Below are positions 1 through 9,189 of a stretch of DNA of 64,000 bases, piece after piece. Below the pieces are notes generated by a model that worked only from the letters and a program-made list of their open reading frames with translations, was not told the DNA's origin and searched no databases. Both the position numbers and the translations under genes were made by a program. The stretch is taken from NCBI RefSeq assembly GCF_001659605.2, contig NC_035164.2, positions 12,250,965-12,314,964 of the forward strand. The letters are read 5' to 3'. This stretch comes from Manihot esculenta (Eukaryota; Streptophyta; Magnoliopsida; Malpighiales; Euphorbiaceae). Numbering within the stretch: the first letter of the stretch is position 1; the number at the start of each line of letters is the position of its first letter.

Positions 1-557
1 GATGAGCTAGGCTTAGGTACTTGGGTTTCTGGGACTATGGGTTCTGCTGGTGGTGGAGGAGGTGCAACATTCTCCGGAGTAGGGTTTGCTGTACCTGGGT
101 AGAAAGATGGGGGTGGATACATAGGGTACTGTGGGTATGGTGGGTAGAAAGGTGGGTATGGCATGTGAGAGTGATAAGGGTTAAAGCTGGGGTAATCCGA
201 TGTACCTCCAATCAAATACCCGGGATTCTATGAAAATGGTGGGTACTGAGGTGGCTGAACAAATCCCGAGGCCTGAGTGCCTCCTTAAGACTCTCCCATG
301 CCCTCTTCAGACATACTCACTCCAAGACTGCCATCCCTCCTCTGATCCACATCCATTTCATCCCCTACATCCTCTGACATTCCTCCTTGCACTGCTCCTC
401 TTCTGCTCACATCAAAAGACCTTCTAGGGTCCCTTGATGTTCTCTCCCTGCTTGACCTGCAGGACATTGCCCTAGGCAATGCTGGAGGACGGGCATCCCT
501 GCCCTCGTCCTAGGGTGGTACTCCAGTCAATCGCGCAGATCGACGAGTTCCTCTCAT
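1..557 (-). pseudogene. Tek1 gag N-terminus, degraded, cut by window edge
   Basis: Read on the minus strand from the ATG at 557, this is the start of a Tekay-type gag and matches the N-termini of Tek3 and Tek4 ([12 protein letters not shown]). The Pro/Tyr-rich stretch typical of this gag falls at about 100-230. The frame is broken: a TAG follows GVPP near 515, and a TAA replaces a CAA Gln codon near 285-287, a C-to-T change typical of decay of methylated DNA. The rest of gag-pol and the 3' LTR lie left of the window. The identification is firm; the copy cannot make a full Gag. Confidence 0.88.
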
Positions 558-811
558 CACGCTTACTAAAAAAACAGCACCCATCACATAAAACATTAGC
601 ATCAAATGGTTCATGTGCAAACACATGAACCCGTATCACATACATCACATACATAGCATATCATTAATGCACATGCATATAATCATGGCATTTCACATCA
701 TTATTCAAGACAGGACTCTACATCCTATCCTAGTGGACATGATTTCCCTATTGTGCTTGACCTTTTAGAACATCTATGAGCCCGACACTCTAGGTCCGAC
801 CATATGAACCT

Positions 812-824
812 GGCTCTGATTCCA
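812..824 (-). other. Tek1 primer binding site (tRNA-Met type), mutated
   Basis: On the minus strand this reads TGGAATCAGAGCC, three bases after the LTR end. The other Tekay copies here have TGGTATCAGAGC, complementary to initiator tRNA-Met. One base differs (T to A), consistent with an old copy. Confidence 0.8.
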
Positions 825-827
825 ATC

Positions 828-3012
828 TATAACGACCTGAAAATCGGACCGTTACCGGTGCTAGGATCCAGATCGGCTTAAGGCCACCGGAACCCGTAGC
901 AAGCCTAACTTACCTCCTGTAAACCAGTTTAATCCCATACATGATCAACAATTACATAAAAATTTGAATTTTCTCATTCATTTACCAAACTCAACCTGTG
1001 CATGCACTATTCATATACACACTGGAGTCCTCAACAATGCTCCAATGGGGTAACATAACATTTAATAAGTTTGGTTTACATAAACATCATTAAAATCATG
1101 TACTCAAAAGGGATTAACAACATACTAGGGTCAAGCACAATTCTATCCTCAATAACACCATTACATTACATAACTGTACTAAACATTACATTTCAATATT
1201 TATCATGTCCACCACTAGCTATTACATGACCATGACTTTACTCTAGCTGACCTCCTGGTCTATTCCGTACCTGCAAACCTGGGGGATTAGGGAAATGGGG
1301 TGAGCTACTAGAGCCCAGTGAGCAGAATAATAAAACATTATATTTAAAACATATGATATCATGGAATGCATCACATCACAGACAAATCACATCAAGGATG
1401 AATTTGTCACCAATAGCCCACTACACATTCCAATAGTGCCAGGGGAGTAGAATGGGCCTCACTGGTTTTTCTCTTACATTAACATAACATAACATTCCAA
1501 TATGCCAGGGACGTAGAATGGGCCTCACTGGTCTTTCTCTTACATAGTGATAGGGGTGTAGAATGGGTCTCACTGGTCTTCCATACCGTACCATAACCAT
1601 ATCATATCATAGTGAGGGCTAAAGGATCATCCAACATTCATCCACATCAACAACATAATATGCAATGCAACATATTCGTGAATTCTAATGCAAGCACCCT
1701 AATATATATCACATGGCATTCATAATGCGTGAATCATGCTAAAACTTTCATTACTTACTTTAAAACATAAAGAGTCATTCTACTCACCTTAGGCTAGCTC
1801 TGACAAGACTCTGAAGCAGCTGACTCACTGCTGGGGTCCTTGGTTCCTCGGGTCCGAACCTACACAGGTGGACTCAAATGAGGGACCAAACATACGTGAA
1901 CATGACTCTAAAATAGTCCCCAAAAACCCCCTAAAACACCTTAAAACAATCATAGAAATCATGCAAAGGGAGGCTGGACAGGACACTTTCGGCGGCAGGT
2001 TCGGCGGCCGAAAGGCTCTCTAGAGCCGAAAGTCATGCATGTTCGGCGGCACCTTCGGCGGCCGAATCTCCCCTCCAGAGCCGAAAGTCCACTTTCGGGG
2101 GCAGGGTTCGGCAGCCAAAGGCTGGCCTCCACAGGCAGGTTCGGCGGCCGAAAGTCCCTTCGACTGCCGAACCTGAGTTCTTCCAAAGGGCAGAACTCAG
2201 CCTCCATAATGCACAAATGCCTCCCAAATCATTCAAACATGCATTTACTTACTCTACAACATGCATACGCACATACATAAGCTCCTAGGGGCTTCAAACT
2301 ATCCTAAACCCCAACTACAACACATCAAACATACATATACAACTCACATTGCTCCTAAACACAATATTAACCAAAAACTCAACATAAACCTAAACATGTA
2401 TTTCTACCCCAATAAACTATATGAAACTTAATCAAAACATGAAAAGAAGTGAGGGTCTACTCTTACCTCTTGAAGATCGAAAGGGAAGACGATCCAAATC
2501 GGAGATGGGGGAGATCTCGCTCCTTGGGTCTCTAAGTTCTACAACTTCACTTCTTTTGCTCAAAAATCTTCAAACCAAGATAAAACTTGTTAAAACTTGA
2601 AAGATTGGAGGAAAAACATCAAAAACGAACCATGGGAGAGCAAGAACTCACCGTGGCCGAAAATGGGGAGAAAACTCGCCCGTTTCGACCATGGAGCCCT
2701 TATATAGGGGCTGGCCAGACCACCCTTCGGCAGCCTAAAGTGCCTCCAAAACTCTTGCAAGTTCGGCGGTCGAACCTTTGCCACTTTCGGAAGCCTAACT
2801 TGCCCCCCTAAACTATCCAATATTCGGCGGCCGAACCTGAAAATGCCCCCATAGTCTTTTTCATTCAAAACTCAATTTCCTTCTTACTTAAAATCATAAA
2901 ATACATTAAAACATTTTATAAGAACATGATTTTACCCTTCTAGAGGCTTTCGACATCTGAGATTCCACCGGACGGTAGGAATTCCGATACCGGAGTCTAG
3001 CCGGGTATTACA
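828..3012 (-). repeat. Tek1 5' LTR (complete)
   Basis: On the minus strand the LTR begins TGTAATACCCGG at 3012 and ends at 828, about 2185 bp. Its terminal TGTTACA-type end has decayed. It has the features of this LTR group: TTCGGCCGCCGAA palindromes in two clusters (plus-strand 1987-2170 and 2765-2835), a TATA-like TATATA near 2699-2705, CCAGG...CCTGG-type iterons at about 1436-1590, and splice-like signals near 1790 and 1290. It abuts the truncated protease gene of Tek2; the 5 bp at 3013-3017 (CACAA) should be its target duplication, with the partner outside the window. Confidence 0.92.
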
Positions 3013-4833
3013 CACAAGGTCGGCTGGAAGGCATCTACCCTCAACAAACATTGGACTAAACCGGTAGACTGACTCTGCCACTGATGGATCACACCTGGGT
3101 CCACTGACCCAGAGGGGACACTTTAACCCAAAGACTATCACATTCAACCTCTCTACGGCTCTCGGAGCAACAAAAGAATGAGAAGCACCAGGGTCCATTA
3201 AAGCATACACATCTGAACAACCAATGATGAGATTACCTGACACCACGGTGTTGGACGTGTTTGCCTCCTGCTGTGTCATAGTGAAGATTCGAGCTGGAGC
3301 TGATGGTCCTTCTCCCCGGGAACCTGCTGAAGAAGAGGCTGTCCCTCTCCCTCTGCCTCTGCCACTGCCCTGAGTCATGGCTGGAGCTACTGGCTGAGCC
3401 ACACTACCTGAAGCCGTATGCTGGGACGGTGCCATAAAAGCTGCCCTAGGACACTCCCGTGCCATGTGTCCCTCCTGCCCACACCTGAAGCAGGCTGTTG
3501 TCCCAAATCGACATACTCCCTTGTGTGGCTTACCACACCTCAAGCATTCTGAACCATCTGAACCTGAGCTCGAGCCACCACCAAATCCCAGACCGGACTT
3601 AAACTGGCTCCAGAACTTGTTCTTTCTCTACTTGGACTTGCCCCACTTTTTACTGCCTGAAGTTGCTGCACTCAGAGAAGAGGGATCTAACTTTCCCCTG
3701 CCTGGGGACTTGGAACCCGAAGACTTTGCCACTATCTGCTTAACTGACCCCTCAATGATGGCACTAGCCTCCATCTTCCGTGCTGCATCCGCAATGGTGT
3801 GGAAGCTCTCCCTTTCTGCTGCAATGATCAGGGAGGAATACCTAGGGTGGAGCCTCATGGTATACCTTCTAGCTTTCTTCTAATCTGTGTCATATGCCTG
3901 ACCCACATACTGCAGCAACTCCAGAAACTTGTCGGTGTACTCGTCGACACTCATATCCTCTGTCTGCCTTAGCTGCTCAAACTCAACAACTTTGAGCTCT
4001 CTGGAACTGTCTGGAAATGCCCATCCAACAAACTCATTTGCAAACTCTTCCCAGGATAGGCTGTCCAACCTTGGGTCCACATAATTTTTAAACCATTCTC
4101 GTGCCTTCTTGCATTTCAGTGTGAACCCTGCCATCTGAATGGCTCTACTGTCATTAGCTCCCAGCTCATCTGTTATCATTTTTACTGTTTTGAGGTACTC
4201 AAATGGATCATCACCTGTCTTGAACTTAGGAGCATCCAGCTTCAGGTAATCTGTCATCTTTACCTTGCTCCCCACAGATGAGCTAGGTTTAGGTGTTTGG
4301 ATTTCAGGGGCTATAGGTTCTGCTGCTGGAGGAGGAGGTGCAGCATTCCCTGGGTTAGGATTTGCTGTATTTGGATAGAAGGGTGAGGGTGGATACATAG
4401 GGTACTGGGGATATGGTGGGTAAAAAAGAGGGTAAGGCATGAAGGAGGGATATGGGTTAAAGCTAGAGTAATCCGATGTACCCCCCATCGGATACCCTGG
4501 GCCCTGTGGAAAGGGTTGATATTGGGGTGGGTAACCAAACCCCGAGGCCTGAGCGCCTCCTTGAGACTCTCCCATGACCTCTTCAGACATTCTCATGCCC
4601 AGACTACCATCTCTTCTCTGCTCATCCTCCTCTGATCCCCTCTCATCAGCTGACATTCCACCCTAAACTGTTCCCCTCCTACTTACATCAAAAGACCTTC
4701 TAGGGTCCCTTGACGTTCCCTCTCTACTTGATCTATAAGACATTGCCCTTGTCAAAACAGGGGGACGGGCATCCATGCCCTCATTTTCCGGTGGAGCTCC
4801 TGTCAATATAGTGGATCGACGTGAGCCTCTCAT
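3013..4833 (-). pseudogene. Tek2 gag and partial protease, broken
   Basis: Translation from the minus-strand ATG at 4833 gives a Tekay-type Gag. It has a Pro/Tyr-rich region (about 4290-4560), the conserved gag core (about 3890-4280), a CCHC zinc knuckle ([14 protein letters not shown], about 3460-3500), and the start of an aspartic protease with DPGASHSF (about 3175-3200). The protease stops at the Tek1 LTR, so its C-terminus and all of RT/IN are absent here. Three premature stops break gag: TAG near 4665 (CAG to TAG), TAG near 3881 (CAG to TAG) and TAG near 3630. Gag forms the cytoplasmic particle and PR processes the polyprotein; this copy cannot do either. Confidence 0.92.
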
Positions 4834-5077
4834 CCTGCTTCTGAAAAACAACATAAAACACATAAACATTAACATCATATGGTTCATGTGGAAACACATG
4901 AACCCGCATCATACATAGCATATCATTAATGCACATGCATATAGCCATGGCATTACACATCATCATCAAGACAGGACTCTACATCCTATCCTAGTGGACA
5001 TGATTTTTCCTATTGTGCTTCCCTTTCTATGACATCTATGATCCCGATACTCTCTAGGTCCGACCATATGAACCTAG

Positions 5078-5090
5078 GACTCTGATACCA
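5078..5090 (-). other. Tek2 primer binding site (tRNA-Met type)
   Basis: The minus strand reads TGGTATCAGAGTC just inside the LTR end at 5094. It differs from the other Tekay copies only at the second-last base. Confidence 0.88.
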
Positions 5091-5093
5091 CTA

Positions 5094-6158
5094 TGTAACG
5101 ACCCGAAAACCGGACCTCTACCGGTGCTAGGATCCATATCGACTTAAGGTCACCGGGACCCGTAGCAAGCCTAACATACATCCTATACACCTGATAAAAT
5201 CCCATACATGATCATACATTTTCATAAAAACTTAAACTTTTCATATACCAAGCTTGACCTGCACATACACCATAACTCTATACATACAAACCCCATACTA
5301 GAGCCCTCATCAAATGCTCTAGTTGGGTCAACATTACATACATCAAGCTTGGTTCAACATATCTCATCATTAAAAATATTTCATAAAGATCATGTACCAA
5401 AGGGATTAACCATACATTAGGGCCAAGCACAATACTAATCCTCATTACATCACTGCACAATACCTTGCATTACATTAGATTATTTTACATTACATGTCCA
5501 CAACTAATCTATTACATATATATAGCCTTTACCCTTGCTGACTTCCTGAGCTATCTTTGGCCCTGCAACCTGGGGGTTAGGGGAAAGGGGTGAGCTACTA
5601 AAGCCCAGTGAGCAGAACAATAAAAACGGTTCATTAAACATATGCCATCATGAAATGCATCACATCACAAACAATTCACATCATGGATGGACTTGTCACC
5701 AATAACCCTTTACATATCCAACCGTGCCAGGAGCGTAGCATGGGCCTCGACCTGGACTTTCTCTTAACATAACATAACATAACATAACATAACCAATCGT
5801 GCTGGGGGCATAGCATGGGCCTCGACTTGGACTTTCTCTTACATGGTGCCAGGGGCGTAACATGGGCCTCGACTTGGACTTTCTCTTACATGGTGCCAGG
5901 GGTGTAGCATGGGCCTTGACCTGGACTTACATATCATATCATATCACATCATATCGAGGGCTAGTGGGTCATTCAATGTCCATCCACATCAACAGCAAAT
6001 TATGCAATGCGTCATATTCGTGAATTCTAATGCAAGCAATCTATTACATATCATGATGCATGAACATGCTTAAAAGTTTGATTGCTTTGAAAATAAAAGA
6101 AGTTATGTTCTACTCACCTCTGGCTGACTCTGAAATAGCTAACACTGCTGGCCTCCTT
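5094..6158 (-). repeat. Tek2 5' LTR, downstream (U5-side) part
   Basis: The minus-strand LTR ends at 5094 with TGTTACA. It includes four CCAGG/CCTGG iteron units (about 5720-5935) and a splice-donor-like AG|GTGAGT near 6113. Similarity to the other LTRs stops near 6158, where Athila ORF3 sequence (Ath1) begins. The rest of the LTR is at 56119-56920. Compared with Tek1, about 300 bp are missing between the two parts. Confidence 0.85.
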
Positions 6159-7570
6159 GGTCTGTAGGCAGAAAGTGGTCCACCAGTAGTTGCAACAGTT
6201 GCTCCATATGATGCATTCTGTCCTCAATTCTGCTGAGACGAGCCTCTACTATCTGGTTTGGGGCTACGTCTTTAGGGGCCTGATCTGCTTCCTGCTGGGG
6301 TGCCACTGGAGGTGGCTCATCTGGTGGTGCCTGTTTTGGTTCACCTGCTGTCCCATCTGCTGGAGCAGGCTGCTGGTGTACTGTGGTAAGGGTGGCCTTC
6401 TTCTTCCTGAATACACGCTCATGGCGTGGTGTTAGAGGTCCTGCAGGTGAAAGAGAAAAAATATTCCCCACTTTGCAAAGCAACCCCATATCATCTAAAG
6501 ATCGAAGGGGGTTGGTTTGTTGGTGGGGGTGAGGTCAGTGTGGTCTGGGTGCAATAATTTCAGGTTCACTGCAATGGCAGTGATCAAATGGCCCAAAATC
6601 AGGGGTCTGTGGTATTGGATGATGCTGGAGATTTGTGTAGCTACCCAATATCCAAAGTGGATTTTCTGGTGTTTGTGCATGCACCACATAATGTACAGCT
6701 CTGTTCTGGTCAGGATGTTGGGTGCATCCTTCCTCCCAGAAAATGTGTAGGCCAAAAACCTATAAATGTATTTTAGGCTGGGATTTTTCAGGTACAGGTC
6801 TTTGGACCTGGTGGGTGAGTAAGAATCAGGGGGTTACCACACAACTCCAAATAGGCATTGCTGGGATTGAATTCAGCAGAAAAATCCCAGGTGGAGTCAG
6901 GGCATTCAAAGCCCGTGGCAATGCCAAACTCCTGCAGGGACAAGCGAAATCGTTGTCCCAATAGCCTGAACCCAATAACATCTGGTGTGTGCAGGTTGTG
7001 CATGGCTGGTCTATCAAAGTAGAAAGTGGTGAAGAACTCATGTGTGACCTCAGTGAAGGATGGAAAGTGAAGGAAGAAGAATTTGTCCCAACCAATAGCA
7101 GAGATTAGGGAATGTACTTGGTCTTGGAGTCTCAGTGCTTCAAGAGTGCCATGGTGTATGTACTTACCTGGGTGGTACGGCAGGGAAGAGACTCTGTCTA
7201 GTTTGGCTCGTTCAGATGCCTTGTTGAACGTCAGGGTTTGAGTGATGTGATCAGGGTGGGTTGGTTTGGGCAAATCGCTGGGCAATTCGTCTTTTTCGTG
7301 GCCTACAGGAGGTGTGTCCATAGGTGTCTCTGGTTGTCGCTCTGGGCTCGGCGGTGGTGGTGGTGAAGGTGTTCTCGGCCATTTCTTCCCATGGCCGGTG
7401 GAAGTGGTGGCTTCTGGAGGCGTTTCGCCTTTAGGGGTTCCCGTCGCGATTGTTGGAGATGAAGGTGGTGCCTCAATCATCGTTGCCTTGTTTCGCCGGC
7501 GATAGGTCTGGACATCGGGTGAGTCGGAGTGTCTGGTCTCTATTTCTTCGGTTGTTCCTATGTCGGCGTC
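6159..7570 (-). pseudogene. Ath1 ORF3 (Athila third ORF), C-terminal part, broken
   Basis: This region lies downstream of IN, where Athila-lineage elements carry a third ORF sometimes called env-like. Minus-strand frames in order encode a Pro/Thr-rich N-region, a core around residues IHHGTLEALRLQDQVHSLI (about 7120-7160), a segment with ELYIMWCMHKH and LILGHLITAIAVNL (6495-6755), and a C-terminal helix with RLSRIEDRMHHMEQLLQLL (about 6185-6245) that looks like a short coiled coil. The frame shifts near 6760-6790 and again near 6490. I see no signal peptide or clear membrane anchor, so an envelope role is not supported. The 5' end was cut off by the Ath2 insertion; GCGTC at 7566-7570 is one copy of that duplication. 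Confidence 0.78.
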
Positions 7571-8163
7571 TGATAAAGCCAAAATTAGACCCATTTTCTA
7601 TGTTTATATTTATGTCAATTTACACATTTTCTACCTAACTTTGTGGTTTTTGTCTTATTTTGTAGGAAATGGAGCAAAATGGTAATTTGGCTAAAATGGC
7701 CTTAATTCTGCCCAAAAGACAGCAAAAGAGAATAAGCATGGTTTGCCCAACTTGATTGCCCAAGCCAAGGAGAAGCTGAGATAAAGAGGAAAAAGTGATA
7801 AAGTATGCTGTCCAGACTGTTTGCCCAAACAGCTGGGCAAACAGCAAAGAAAGTCAGAAACAGAGCATATGCAGCCAACAGTGATCCCAGACAGACTGTT
7901 TGCCCAAACAACGTCGGGCAAACAGCACCAGCAGGCAAAAACCAGCAGAATCTGTCAAACTTGCTGACCAAGTCAACACGAATCCCCACGCACTCCAAAC
8001 ACGTGGGACAGCTCAGAAACACCTATTTACACCTCAGCACACTCTCCTACATATTCAGGAAGCCAAGAAATAAAAAGACAAGAATGCCCTCCAAGAATTC
8101 AAGACTAAATAGGAAAAAAAAGAGTCCCAAACTAAAAAGGAAAATTAGGGCAGCCTCTTCACC

Positions 8164-8171
8164 TATAAAAA
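8164..8171 (+). promoter_or_regulatory. Ath2 TATA box
   Basis: TATAAAAA lies in an AT-poor stretch after CACC. Equivalent TATA boxes occur at the same place in the other Athila-type LTRs: Ath3 45538-45544 (minus), Ath1 55611-55617 (minus), Ath4 57787-57794 (plus). Transcription should begin about 30 bp downstream. Confidence 0.72.
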
Positions 8172-8314
8172 GGCATGCAAACCAGCAAAGAAGACATCCT
8201 GGAATTCGGGGGATTATCCTTGGATCAAGATACCTACGGCAGAAGCTGCACCAGCAGCTGCGCCCTTGCGCCAGCCCTTCTTCTTCCTTTTTCTTGTTTT
8301 CTTTCTTTTCTTTT

Positions 8315-8344
8315 ATGTTAGTTTCAGCCATGAGTGGCTGAAAC
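8315..8344 (+). promoter_or_regulatory. Leader hairpin with minimal upstream ORF (Met-Ser-Gly-stop)
   Basis: GTTTCAGCCA (8321-8330) pairs perfectly with TGGCTGAAAC (8335-8344) around loop TGAG. ATG AGT GGC TGA (8330-8341) sits at the apex. An upstream in-frame ATG at 8315 gives an eight-residue version with the same stop. A pyrimidine tract of about 40 nt precedes it. The same ORF is at 16202-16213 (3' LTR), 57927-57938 (Ath4), 45406-45417 and 50899-50910 (Ath3, minus) and 55481-55492 (Ath1, minus). It is probably a translation-control element of the leader; an alternative is a splice acceptor (TTTCAG). Confidence 0.6.
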
Positions 8345-9143
8345 CCTTTTGCTAGTTGAAGAATAAGGTGAAACTTTGGTTGTTCATGGATTGTGAGATC
8401 TAAACCTTTGTGTTAATCTTTTATTAATCAATATTTATGCAATTTTGTGCTTAATTAATTGTTGCCTTGTTATCTTAATCAAATTGGCCTATTGATTATT
8501 GATTGCAAAGTTATAAATCTATTTGTTTGGATAATTCTTAGTCCGTAATTGCTGGAATTGTTCACACACAAGAACACTTGGTGTAAAAAACCAAGAAATT
8601 GCATAATCTAGCAATATCACCATGCTTATGGGTAGCTAGAATTAGGTCTCTCTTTCTCTTAATGCAATCAACAATTGTTTGTTGCCTATGGCCCAAGGAC
8701 GTTCCTTGGCAATTTGTTGATTAGTGATTGATTAGAGGACGTTCCCTAATTGATCTAAGCTTAAGGAGGGATTTGGTTGGTGAGAAGCTTCTTCCACCTC
8801 CTAAACTAATTTATTGAACCTAATAAAAGAATCTTTTGTGTCAATGATCAATCCCAACAACTAAAGTGGATCCAATTCTTCAACTAGGCTTTTCTCATTA
8901 TTGATTTCTCTTTACTTTATTACTTGCTTTACTTGCTTGCTTTCAATTCTAGTTTAGATATCAAATCTTCAAAACCCCCAATTTTACTTTTATTGTCTCT
9001 TTATTTACTTGGTCTTGATAAGAAGAATAAATAGTATTGATTCCCTGTGGATACGATCCCTTTGCCACTGTCTACAAGTTATTAAATTGTTGGTAACCAA
9101 AAGGGTTATTTTTGACCGGCCTCGACAACCGACTGTCAAAAAT

Positions 9144-9161
9144 TGGCGCCGTTGCCGGGGA
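9144..9161 (+). other. Ath2 primer binding site (tRNA-Asp type)
   Basis: TGGCGCCGTTGCCGGGGA begins 5 bases after the LTR end. It is complementary to the 3' end of plant tRNA-Asp and is the usual Athila primer site. It is intact, as expected of a recently moved copy. Confidence 0.93.
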
Positions 9162-9189
9162 ATCAATTTAACTAATCTATTTTTCTTTC

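Larger units (their letters stand above)
7571..9138 (+). repeat. Ath2 5' LTR
   Basis: 1568 bp, starting TGATAAAG and ending CTGTCA. It contains two TTTGCCCAAA hairpin units (7817-7844 and 7896-7925), a TATA box (8164-8171), a pyrimidine tract and an Met-Ser-Gly-stop hairpin (8321-8344), and the CCAAGGACGTTCCTTGG palindrome (8693-8709). The 3' copy differs by about five substitutions and an extra AC in the first hairpin unit. A long open frame across the LTR (about 7805-8341) is judged to be chance. Confidence 0.95.

Noticed and set aside
6159..7570. Viral-type envelope gene in Ath1 ORF3
   Set aside because: Position fits the so-called env-like ORF of Athila, but I see no signal peptide, transmembrane segment or cleavage site, so I call it only ORF3.
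7805..8341. 178-codon open frame in the Ath2 LTR, repeated at 15665-16213
   Set aside because: It recurs only because LTRs are duplicates. It crosses the TATA box, low-complexity tracts and hairpins, lacks any recognisable domain, and differs at its N-terminus between the two copies.
9144..9161. tRNA-like sequence TGGCGCCGTTGCCGGGGA
   Set aside because: Only the 18-nt complement of a tRNA 3' end is present; it is a primer binding site, not a tRNA gene.
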